From positions 1 to 7,005 of the forward strand of contig DRJW01000350.1 of NCBI GenBank assembly GCA_011052055.1: a DNA stretch of 7,005 nucleotides, read 5' to 3'. The position numbers and the translations under genes are program-made. The notes beneath the pieces are model-generated. The model was not told where the DNA came from. It searched no databases and was given only the letters and a program-made list of their open reading frames with translations. Positions within the stretch are counted from its first letter, which is position 1; the number at the start of each line of letters is the position of its first letter. Positions 1 to 5,609 of this stretch are shown piece after piece. This DNA comes from Nitrospirota bacterium (GTDB lineage Bacteria > Nitrospinota_A > UBA7883).

Positions 1-1
1 C

Positions 2-901
2 GGCAGGGACAAAATAATAAAATTCGACGGGTGCTACCACGGCGCGAGCGACTCTTTGCTTGTCAAGGCCGGCTCCGGTGTTCAGACCCTGGGACTACCC
101 GACTCGCCCGGCGTTCCATCAGCATTGGCGAGTCTGACCATATCTTTACCCTTCAACGACCTCGACCATGTGAAAAAAGCGTTAACCAAAGAGGGAGACA
201 ATATCGCCTGCGTGATACTTGAGCCTGTGGTCGGCAACATGGGCGTATTACCGCCAGAGCCTGGATATCTTGCAGGTTTAAAATCGCTTTGCAGGGAGCA
301 TGGAGTAATCCTGATATTCGACGAAGTAATGACCGGCTTTCGCGTCGCCTTCGGAGGGGCGCAGGAGCTGTATGACGTGACGCCCGATTTGACGACTATG
401 GGAAAAATAATCGGCGGCGGACTTCCCGTGGGAGCTTTCGGAGGAGCAAAAGAAATAATGGAGCAGGTGGCCCCTTCCGGCCCCATATATCAGGCGGGAA
501 CCTTGTCGGGCAACCCGCTGGCCATGACCGCAGGCATCGAGACGCTCAAACTTTTAAAAGAAGATGGCGTTTACGAAAAACTTGAAGAGTTTTCAAACCT
601 GTTATGCGAAGGATTGGAATATCTAGCGAAAAAGCATAATATCCCAGCCGTCCTCAACCGTGTCGGCGCCATGTTCTCCATGTTTTTTACTGATCTGACG
701 CAAGTGAAAAACTGTGACGACGCCAAATCATGTGACACAAACCGGTTCGCGAAATATTTCGCTAAAATGCAGGAGGGCGGAGTGAACCTTGCGCCTTCCC
801 AGTTCGAGGCAGGCTTCATGTCGCTCGCCCACACGAGAGAGGATATCGACAAGACTTTAAAAGCGGCCGACACGGCCCTTGGGTCTTTAGGGAGCCTCTA
901 A
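2..901 (+). CDS. hemL: Glutamate-1-semialdehyde 2,1-aminomutase, 3' part (5' end outside window)
   Basis: This PLP enzyme converts glutamate-1-semialdehyde to 5-aminolevulinate, the last step of the C5 route to haem and other tetrapyrroles, in the cytoplasm. The frame is open from base 2, so 299 residues are visible of a family normally about 425-430 long; roughly the first 130 are missing. The fragment opens with the family block GRDKIIKFDGCYHGASDSLL, followed by VKAGSG. The cofactor-contacting segment IFDEVMTGFRV lies at about fragment residues 105-115, and the Schiff-base lysine is K135 in TMGKIIGGGLPVGAFGG. The later blocks SGNPLAMTAG and the C-terminal APSQFEAGFMSLAH segment are also present, so the enzyme looks intact. 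A TTG at 56 would be a false start, because homology continues upstream of it. The gene ends 19 bp before the convergent hemerythrin gene, so no downstream operon partner is seen. Identity is near certain; regulation cannot be judged without the 5' end. Confidence 0.97.
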   Translation, partial: GRDKIIKFDGCYHGASDSLLVKAGSGVQTLGLPDSPGVPSALASLTISLPFNDLDHVKKALTKEGDNIACVILEPVVGNMGVLPPEPGYLAGLKSLCREHGVILIFDEVMTGFRVAFGGAQELYDVTPDLTTMGKIIGGGLPVGAFGGAKEIMEQVAPSGPIYQAGTLSGNPLAMTAGIETLKLLKEDGVYEKLEEFSNLLCEGLEYLAKKHNIPAVLNRVGAMFSMFFTDLTQVKNCDDAKSCDTNRFAKYFAKMQEGGVNLAPSQFEAGFMSLAHTREDIDKTLKAADTALGSLGSL

Positions 902-921
902 CAAGCCCGCCTGTTATTTTT
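899..921 (+). terminator. Weak candidate intrinsic terminator after hemL
   Basis: The hemL stop codon begins a short inverted repeat, TAACA at 899-903 and TGTTA at 912-916, with an 8-nt loop. It is followed directly by five T residues (917-921). The position between two convergent genes is right. However, the stem is only 5 bp and AT-rich, so this would be a poor terminator and may be chance. Confidence 0.27.
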
Positions 922-1325
922 CAGTAAACCCCCCTGTCGTTGAAAAACCGGCCATACCTGGAGTCTTTTTCGGCAATATGGTTAGTCAGCCAGTCTGACA
1001 TTAATCCCGCAAGCTCAACAGTGACCATTTTATCTCCTGTCACCAGGTCTTGTTTACACTTTAAGAGCTTGTCCAGCATCTCCGCGTGATCCCTGGCGTG
1101 TTGCTCGAATTCAGGGTAGTTGTGGTCGAGCATGAGCCGCTCTTCATCGGCGAAATGATTCTTTTTATGCTCGTAGATTTCGGTCACCACTTTTTCCAGC
1201 TCTTTATTATCGCCTCCTACGCTTATTATCCGCTGAAGTTCGTTTATCAACGCGATAAGTCCCTTGTGCTGGCTATCGAACTTCTCCACCCCGGCTTTGA
1301 ATTTATCGGTCCACTCGATACGCAT
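921..1325 (-). CDS. Bacteriohemerythrin (single-domain diiron O2-binding protein)
   Basis: This 134-residue protein is one hemerythrin domain, the usual length for bacterial stand-alone members. Family members bind a carboxylate-bridged diiron centre in a four-helix bundle and reversibly bind O2 (sometimes NO), serving in oxygen storage, delivery or sensing in the cytoplasm. All seven expected ligands are visible: H20 (DSQHK), H57 and E61 (NHFADEE), H76 and H80 (HARDH), H116 and D121 (WLTNHIAEKD). There is no signal peptide, membrane segment or fused signalling domain, so a soluble carrier or storage role is more likely than chemoreception. The ATG at 1325 gives the typical N-terminus (MRIEW), although no Shine-Dalgarno precedes it. 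The gene is monocistronic here: it converges on hemL and has a 314-bp gap upstream. A sigma70-like promoter and a Fur-like palindrome lie in that gap. Ligand set and fold are clear; the physiological role is inferred. Confidence 0.95.
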   Translation of the reverse strand: MRIEWTDKFKAGVEKFDSQHKGLIALINELQRIISVGGDNKELEKVVTEIYEHKKNHFADEERLMLDHNYPEFEQHARDHAEMLDKLLKCKQDLVTGDKMVTVELAGLMSDWLTNHIAEKDSRYGRFFNDRGVY

Positions 1326-1380
1326 ACACAGATACCATTAAACACAACCATTTGAAGCAGGCAATCAAAACCAATTCACC

Positions 1381-1409
1381 ATTTTACTAGAATTAATATT
1401 ATTTTTGAA
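1381..1409 (-). promoter_or_regulatory. Candidate sigma70-like promoter of the hemerythrin gene
   Basis: On the minus strand a -35-like TTCAAA (1404-1409, 4 of 6 consensus bases) is followed after exactly 17 bp by a -10-like TAAAAT (1381-1386, 5 of 6). Transcription would begin near 1374 and give a leader of about 50 nt before the ATG at 1325. Spacing and position are good, but the region is AT-rich and such matches occur by chance. Confidence 0.45.
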
Positions 1410-1425
1410 ACGTTTTTTGACATTT

Positions 1426-1441
1426 TGAGAATGATATTCTA
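1426..1441. promoter_or_regulatory. Fur-box-like palindrome upstream of the hemerythrin promoter
   Basis: The segment TGAGAATGATATTCTA contains a perfect inverted repeat AGAAT-GAT-ATTCT (1428-1440). Against the 7-1-7 Fur consensus (TGATAAT-N-ATTATCA) the left half matches at 6 of 7 bases and the right half at 4 of 7. It lies about 17 bp upstream of the proposed -35 element, close enough for an iron-responsive regulator to act there. The link is inferred from one site and could be coincidental in AT-rich DNA. Confidence 0.3.
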
Positions 1442-1450
1442 ATGCATGTT

Positions 1451-1480
1451 TGTGGCGCCATGATGCGCTTGCCGGCTACA
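1451..1480. repeat. Isolated GC-rich imperfect hairpin (REP-like)
   Basis: Outer arms TGTGGC (1451-1456) and GCTACA (1475-1480) pair over six positions with one G-T wobble, and enclose a GC-rich loop with further palindromes (TGGCGCCA at 1453-1460, GCCGGC at 1471-1476). The 3' part GCGCTTGCCGGCTACAAA resembles the tail of enterobacterial REP elements, but the full REP palindrome is absent. No second copy is present in the window. It is not followed by a T-run on either strand, so it is not an intrinsic terminator. Confidence 0.22.
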
Positions 1481-1639
1481 AAAAGAGTGGGTGGTGAGCG
1501 TTGAGAGGAAATCAAACCTACTATTTTTAAAAGCGTTACATTTTTAAATAACTTTTCCGAGGCTACCGCAGAATTTATTTTCTTGCGCGAAAGCAAGTGG
1601 GCAGATGTCCGGTTTACGTCACTTTTTCCGGGATGAAGG

Positions 1640-2935
1640 TTAAATAATTTTACCGGGTGGAATGATAGCGTTTTTGGGGATCACCACTATTCCGTCACGA
1701 ATGTAGTATCCGTCGCCGTCATGGCGCTCCATTTTGCGGGCGTTGATTATCTGCGCTCCCTCTCCTATATGGACGTTTTTGTCGAGAATGGCTCTTTTAA
1801 TGACAACATTTTTGCAAAGCCCTGTGCTGTCGTCACTCGAAAGCCCGCCTCTCCGCTCACTTGAGTCCGCCCCCATGACAATCGACTCCTCCACACGCGT
1901 ATGCTCGCCTATGCGCGACCTTATGCCTATTACAGATTTTATTATCTCAGCTCCAGCGCCGATATAACATCCGTCGCTTATGACCGATTCGCCGATATGC
2001 GCCCCTAAAAACCGGGAAGCGGTCAGAAACCTCTGTTTCGTAAAAATCTTTTCCGCCTCTCCTCCAAAAAAATCGAACGGAGGATCGGGAGAGCCCAACT
2101 GGATATTGGCCTCGAAAAAGGATTTGATTGTCCCGATATCCTCCCAGTACCCGTCGAACAGATGGGCGACGGTATTATATTTAGACAACGAAGCTGGAAT
2201 CAGATCCTTTCCGAAATCAATCATTCGCTCGTCGGCAAGCGCGTCGATGAGGACTTGTGTTTCGAAAACGTATATACCCATATTGGCCAGCCATCTTTTT
2301 TCTGTTTTTTCAATCCCCTGTTTTTCAGCGAAACTCTCGCTCACCTTCAAACTGTCGATTACCTGCGGATCATGCGGTTTTTCCACGAATTCAATTATCC
2401 GGCCATTCCCATCTACGCGCATTATTCCAAGATCTTCTACTTTTTCCCGCTCCACAGGCAGGACGGCGATGGAGATGTCTCCATTTTTCACCAGGTGCGT
2501 CTTCAGCAAATCTTGATAATTCATCTTGTACAACTGGTCGCCGCTCAAGATGACAACACGTTTGTATCTCGTCGGGTTCATCATCGCTATGCATTTACGC
2601 ACAGCGTCGGCTGTCCCCTGAAACCAGTCTTCCGAGCCTTTGCCTCTTCCTGTCTGCGTAGCGGCCAGAATGCTTACGAACCCGGATGAGAAAACATCCA
2701 TGAGATAGGCGCGGGCGATATGCTGGTTTAAGGAGGCGCTCATAAACTGGGAGACTATGTAGATATCACGAAGCCCGCTGTTGACGCAGTTGCTTATCGG
2801 CACGTCTATGAGCCGGTATTTCCCCCCAAGGGGCACAGCAGGCTTGCACCTTTCTTTAGTGAGCGGGTAAAGCCTGGAGCCTCTTCCACCGCCCAGAATA
2901 ATGGCGAGATTGCCGGTCACTCTCAATCCAGGCAC
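1640..2935 (-). CDS. glgC: Glucose-1-phosphate adenylyltransferase (ADP-glucose pyrophosphorylase)
   Basis: GlgC makes ADP-glucose and pyrophosphate from glucose-1-phosphate and ATP, the committed and usually allosterically controlled step of bacterial glycogen synthesis in the cytoplasm. The 431-residue length is normal. The nucleotidyltransferase domain occupies about residues 8-280: the nucleotide-binding loop ILGGGRGSRLYPLT (13-26) then KPAVPLGGKYRLIDVPISNC (31-50), FQGTADAVR (105-113), LSGDQLYKMNY with the predicted catalytic D133, FVEKP with the glucose-1-phosphate lysine K186, and YWEDIGT (263-269). The remainder, from about 295, has the hexapeptide-like pattern of the left-handed beta-helix domain involved in regulation and tetramer assembly. 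Several blocks (WFQGTADAVR, YWEDIGTIKSFFEANI, VIGIRSRIG) look more like cyanobacterial and plant enzymes than the E. coli form. The start is GTG at 2935: it is the first start after an upstream in-frame stop and lies 8 nt after AAAGGG. TTG and GTG codons at residues 4 and 6 are alternatives. No other glycogen gene is adjacent; dsbD lies 108 bp upstream on the same strand. Confidence 0.97.
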   Translation of the reverse strand: MPGLRVTGNLAIILGGGRGSRLYPLTKERCKPAVPLGGKYRLIDVPISNCVNSGLRDIYIVSQFMSASLNQHIARAYLMDVFSSGFVSILAATQTGRGKGSEDWFQGTADAVRKCIAMMNPTRYKRVVILSGDQLYKMNYQDLLKTHLVKNGDISIAVLPVEREKVEDLGIMRVDGNGRIIEFVEKPHDPQVIDSLKVSESFAEKQGIEKTEKRWLANMGIYVFETQVLIDALADERMIDFGKDLIPASLSKYNTVAHLFDGYWEDIGTIKSFFEANIQLGSPDPPFDFFGGEAEKIFTKQRFLTASRFLGAHIGESVISDGCYIGAGAEIIKSVIGIRSRIGEHTRVEESIVMGADSSERRGGLSSDDSTGLCKNVVIKRAILDKNVHIGEGAQIINARKMERHDGDGYYIRDGIVVIPKNAIIPPGKII

Positions 2936-2943
2936 AACGGTTT

Positions 2944-2949
2944 CCCTTT
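2944..2949 (-). promoter_or_regulatory. Ribosome binding site supporting the GTG start of glgC
   Basis: On the minus strand an AAAGGG run lies 8 nt before the GTG at 2935. It is the only purine-rich segment near the candidate starts and favours this GTG over the in-frame TTG and GTG codons 3 and 5 codons downstream. It is a moderate rather than perfect Shine-Dalgarno. Confidence 0.5.
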
Positions 2950-2981
2950 AATATATACAGCTTCCTCTACACTCGATAATA

Positions 2982-3010
2982 AGTATATGCCTTATCGCCG
3001 TCTGTTATAA
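2982..3010 (-). promoter_or_regulatory. Candidate sigma70-like promoter of glgC
   Basis: In the 108-bp gap between dsbD and glgC the minus strand reads TTATAA (3005-3010, 4 of 6 to the -35 consensus), a 17-bp spacer, then TATACT (2982-2987, 5 of 6 to the -10 consensus). Transcription would start near 2975, about 40 nt before the GTG. This suggests glgC can be expressed independently of dsbD, though I see no convincing terminator after dsbD that would prevent read-through. Confidence 0.4.
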
Positions 3011-3043
3011 GCGTAAGTTTTCTGAAAAACCACTATCAGCCTT

Positions 3044-4843
3044 TCACTCTAAAAGCGCCTTTAATTTAGCCACAAATTCATCGGCGTCGATAAAGCCTAC
3101 GAATCTTAGCTCTTTACGTTCTTTTCCATCGGGGCCTATGAAAACAACCGTCGGCACACCGACGATGTTGAATCGTTTTTTCAAGGCTTCGTTCTCTTCG
3201 ATGCCTGACTTGGTGAGGTCAGCTTTTAATGGTGTGATTTTTTTTGAAAGCTCAACCGCCCTCACGTCAGAAAAGGTGAAATGATCCAGCTCTTTGCATG
3301 GCAGGCACCACGTAGCCGAGAAATCCAGGACAATCCGCTTGCCTGATGAGGAAGCCGATTCTAAGGCCGCCTGCGACGCTTTTTTCCACGCTATCTCTGG
3401 TTTTTCTTTATTTTGAACAGATGAAACGATAAGAAAAGCGCCTATGGACACAAAGGCAAGGCACAGGCCGTAGCGCATGGTTTTAAAAGCCGGGCCCTGG
3501 TTTGTCACTTTTGAAATCAGGCCCAGGTATATTCCCGAAACGATGGCGAACGCCCCCGCCAGCGGCAGAAAAACAGACGCGGGAATCAGCGGCTCCATAA
3601 AATATATGGCCATTCCCAAAAGTATAAAACCGAACAGCTTCCTGATCCAGACCATCCACATACCAGACATCGGAAGCTTCGTGATGGCGCCTGAAAATAT
3701 CGCCAGAAAGACAAATGGCGTTCCCAAACCCAGAGCGAGCACAAAAAACATTGTAAAACCGAGCATCGGATCGCCCCTCTCGCCCACAAAAGTGAGAAGC
3801 CCGATGACGAACGGCCCTATACATGGAGCGGCGATTATTCCCACTGTAAGCCCCATCATAAAAGCGCCCGCTACGCCTTTTCGGTTTTTCCCGCCCATCT
3901 CGGCGAGAAACGAGGGAGGCTGGATATCGTACAGTCCGAACATAGAAAGGGACAGCCCCACAAGAACCGCCACTATAAACATAATCACAGGCCAGCTTTG
4001 CAACATTCCGCCGAAAAGACTTCCTGTCAGCGCGGCGGCCACTCCCAATACGGAATACATGGCGGCCATGCCCAAAAGGTAAAAAATGGCGTGGATAACA
4101 ACACTTCCCTTTTTCTTCTCGCTCTGGCCTCCGAAATAGGAGATGGTAACCGGAATAAGAGGATAAACGCACGGTGTAAGGTTGAGAGCGAGGCCTCCTA
4201 AAAAAATGAACAGGAAAGTGAGGAGAAGACCGCTACTGTCAAGATAGTCCCTGATTTCATTAACATCGCCCGCCCCCCCGGAAGGGGTCGAAACGGCAGA
4301 AAAAAGAAAATCCTGTTTTTTATAGATTTCAGCGTTTAACTGGCTAACCGGCGTGTTCTCATCAACAACTTTTATCTTAAACTCAGATGTCATGTCCGAA
4401 GGAGGCAGGCATACTTTGTCGTCGCATATCTGGACGCGCAAAAGAGCGTCCACACGATATTCGCCCGGCGCAAGGCCGCTGGGGACGGTTCCGTTCACTC
4501 CGATATAAACCGTTCCCTTGTAGGTTGAAAGAGGTTCTTCGGTAAAGGAAAATTTCACCATTATCTCCGGCGGATATGAGACCCTGCCAAAATTTATACC
4601 GTTTTGCCCTGTTATATTTAGCCTGGTTGGGATAAGGCTGTCTAGCGACGGGTTATGCGACTGGCTGTGCCAGCCCTCCTCTATCTTAAGCTCGAACAAA
4701 AGCCGGAATGAACCTCCCGTCTTGTATCCATCCTGGCCCTGAACCTGTTTAAACGTGGCATACTCTGAGCTGGGAGTAAGCTGGGCGGATGCGGTCTGGA
4801 AAAACGCGGTAAATATAACCAGAGTAAAGACTATCTTTTTCAT
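3044..4843 (-). CDS. dsbD: Thiol:disulfide interchange protein DsbD
   Basis: DsbD carries electrons from cytoplasmic thioredoxin across the inner membrane to periplasmic partners (disulfide isomerases, cytochrome c maturation thioredoxins). The 599 residues show the full three-part architecture. Residues 1-20 are a signal peptide (MKK, hydrophobic core, cleavage after TASA). The periplasmic N-terminal alpha domain spans about 21-190 with redox cysteines C140 and C145 (ICDDKVCLPP). The membrane beta domain, about 205-475, has many hydrophobic segments and cysteines C225 (NLTPCVYPLIP) and C341 (AAPCIGPF). The C-terminal thioredoxin-like gamma domain, about 480-599, has the CLPC site (C513, C516) and the cis-proline loop GVPT (P564). 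All six catalytic cysteines are therefore present, giving a complete classical DsbD rather than a CcdA. C461 in the last membrane segment is extra and probably not catalytic. The ATG at 4843 gives the signal peptide, but the nearest AAGG lies about 15 nt upstream, too far for a good ribosome site. A hairpin sits in the probable leader. glgC follows after 108 bp. Confidence 0.97.
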   Translation of the reverse strand: MKKIVFTLVIFTAFFQTASAQLTPSSEYATFKQVQGQDGYKTGGSFRLLFELKIEEGWHSQSHNPSLDSLIPTRLNITGQNGINFGRVSYPPEIMVKFSFTEEPLSTYKGTVYIGVNGTVPSGLAPGEYRVDALLRVQICDDKVCLPPSDMTSEFKIKVVDENTPVSQLNAEIYKKQDFLFSAVSTPSGGAGDVNEIRDYLDSSGLLLTFLFIFLGGLALNLTPCVYPLIPVTISYFGGQSEKKKGSVVIHAIFYLLGMAAMYSVLGVAAALTGSLFGGMLQSWPVIMFIVAVLVGLSLSMFGLYDIQPPSFLAEMGGKNRKGVAGAFMMGLTVGIIAAPCIGPFVIGLLTFVGERGDPMLGFTMFFVLALGLGTPFVFLAIFSGAITKLPMSGMWMVWIRKLFGFILLGMAIYFMEPLIPASVFLPLAGAFAIVSGIYLGLISKVTNQGPAFKTMRYGLCLAFVSIGAFLIVSSVQNKEKPEIAWKKASQAALESASSSGKRIVLDFSATWCLPCKELDHFTFSDVRAVELSKKITPLKADLTKSGIEENEALKKRFNIVGVPTVVFIGPDGKERKELRFVGFIDADEFVAKLKALLE

Positions 4844-4871
4844 TAAATTATTTTTGAACCTTATGTTTCAG

Positions 4872-4888
4872 GCTGGAGCGAATCCAGC
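4872..4888 (-). promoter_or_regulatory. Perfect hairpin in the probable dsbD leader
   Basis: GCTGGA (4872-4877) and TCCAGC (4883-4888) form a perfect 6-bp GC-rich stem closed by a 5-nt loop. It lies 28 nt upstream of the dsbD ATG, just inside an AT-rich palindrome TTTTATATAAAA (4893-4904) that could supply a -10 element for dsbD. In the dsbD transcript it would fold in the 5' leader. Neither strand has a T-run directly after it and both flanking genes point away, so it is unlikely to be a terminator. An effect on translation or mRNA stability is only an inference. Confidence 0.4.
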
Positions 4889-4892
4889 GAGG

Positions 4893-4904
4893 TTTTATAT
4901 AAAA
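4893..4904. promoter_or_regulatory. AT-rich palindrome in the dsbD-apt divergent spacer
   Basis: TTTTATATAAAA is a perfect 12-bp palindrome and contains TATATA/TATAAA on both strands. Read on the minus strand it is a plausible -10 for dsbD, about 50 bp before the ATG, but no good -35 lies 16-18 bp upstream. For apt, a TATATT at 4996-5001 is a possible -10, also without a clear -35. The divergent spacer must hold both promoters; I cannot place them firmly. Confidence 0.25.
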
Positions 4905-5040
4905 GCTGTTGCTTTAGCGCATATGTAATTTTACAATCATCACTTCAATAATTACTCAATTGTTTAAGGGTAACAGATAGGCGGTCGAAGATTCATATAT
5001 TGAAGACGTAAAAAAGTGATTTTCTTCCATTTTTTATATT

Positions 5041-5046
5041 AAGGAG
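5041..5046 (+). promoter_or_regulatory. Strong ribosome binding site of apt
   Basis: AAGGAG ends 4 nt before the ATG at 5051. It is the best Shine-Dalgarno match in the window and fixes the apt start. Confidence 0.8.
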
Positions 5047-5050
5047 CCAG

Positions 5051-5590
5051 ATGCCAGAAGAGCTAAAAAAATCGATCCGTGAAATTCCTGATTTTCCGAA
5101 AAAGGGAATCCTTTTTTATGACATCACCACGCTGTTCTCTCACGCCGGCTCTTTTCGGCGCGCTATGGACATGCTCATCTACAGGTACATCGAAAACAGA
5201 CCCGATCTTTTCGTCGGGATAGAAGCCAGGGGCTTTATAGTCGCGTCCGCTCTCGCCTACGCTCTTAATACAGGCGTCGCCGTTGTGCGAAAACCGGGCA
5301 AACTGCCTTTCCGCACGTTCAAACAGTCGTACGACCTTGAATACGGCTCCAACGAAGTTGAGATACACCAGGATGCGGTGGCGCCGGGGCAGAAAGTGGT
5401 AATAGTCGATGACCTGATCGCAACCGGGGGAACGCTGGAGGCGGCTGGTAAGCTTGTAGAAAAACTCGGCGGCGATATCATGGAGATGGCCTGCATAGTG
5501 GAGCTTAATTTCCTTGATGGCAGGGAAAAACTGGGCAAGTACAAACTTCACTCACTGGTCACTTATGACTCTGAGGAAGTGAAAAAGTAA
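5051..5590 (+). CDS. apt: Adenine phosphoribosyltransferase
   Basis: Apt salvages adenine, joining it to PRPP to give AMP and pyrophosphate in the cytoplasm. The 179-residue length is near the usual 170-180. The start MPEELKKSIREIPDFPKKGI is typical, with the conserved IPDFPKKGILFYDITTL stretch at 12-28. GIEARGF (56-62) and RKPGKLP (80-86) are the Apt-specific base and flexible-loop motifs, and VVIVDDLIATGGT (116-128) is the PRPP-binding signature of type I phosphoribosyltransferases. These motifs separate it from hypoxanthine-guanine or xanthine enzymes. The start is fixed by AAGGAG at 5041-5046. The gene is divergent from dsbD (207-bp spacer) and convergent with the deacetylase gene 19 bp downstream, so it is a single-gene unit here. 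No purine riboswitch or clear terminator is visible. Confidence 0.97.
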   Translation: MPEELKKSIREIPDFPKKGILFYDITTLFSHAGSFRRAMDMLIYRYIENRPDLFVGIEARGFIVASALAYALNTGVAVVRKPGKLPFRTFKQSYDLEYGSNEVEIHQDAVAPGQKVVIVDDLIATGGTLEAAGKLVEKLGGDIMEMACIVELNFLDGREKLGKYKLHSLVTYDSEEVKK

Positions 5591-5609
5591 TACCCGCTCT
5601 TTCGTTATA

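Larger units (their letters stand above)
1326..1639. other. 314-bp intergenic region between hemerythrin gene and glgC
   Basis: This gap holds the 5' region of the hemerythrin gene and the 3' flank of glgC, both on the minus strand. About 1380-1440 is AT-rich and contains the candidate promoter and a Fur-like palindrome. About 1451-1510 is distinctly GC-richer and carries an imperfect hairpin (1451-1480). Another short hairpin, CTTGC/GCAAG at 1582-1597, lies about 40 bp beyond the glgC stop but has no T-run after it on the transcribed strand. A 65-codon minus-strand frame crosses the middle; it starts with TTG, has no ribosome site and no recognisable family, so I do not call it a gene. No RNA gene was recognised. 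Confidence 0.6.

Noticed and set aside
1399..1596. A 65-codon minus-strand open frame in the gap between hemerythrin and glgC
   Set aside because: It begins with TTG, has no ribosome site, overlaps the proposed promoter and palindrome, and its product shows no recognisable family or compositional pattern.
1582..1597. CTTGC/GCAAG hairpin about 40 bp past the glgC stop, considered as its terminator
   Set aside because: On the transcribed (minus) strand it is followed by AAAATAAATT rather than a T-run, so it does not fit an intrinsic terminator.
1980..2689. Open frames of about 175 codons antisense to glgC
   Set aside because: They are antisense frames of a well-conserved gene, with no ribosome site or recognisable domain.
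3477..4172. Long open frames on both strands inside dsbD (about 200-230 codons)
   Set aside because: They overlap the membrane domain of a complete, motif-bearing DsbD and encode compositionally odd products with no family signature.
4872..4888. The GCTGGA/TCCAGC hairpin as a terminator
   Set aside because: It lies between two divergent genes and lacks a T-run on either side; a leader structure is more plausible.
4844..5050. A purine riboswitch upstream of apt
   Set aside because: I could not find the paired three-helix arrangement or conserved loop bases of the purine aptamer; the region is simple AT-rich spacer.
5063..5551. 162-codon frame antisense to apt
   Set aside because: It lies wholly within apt, which has clear motifs and a strong ribosome site; the antisense product resembles nothing known to me.
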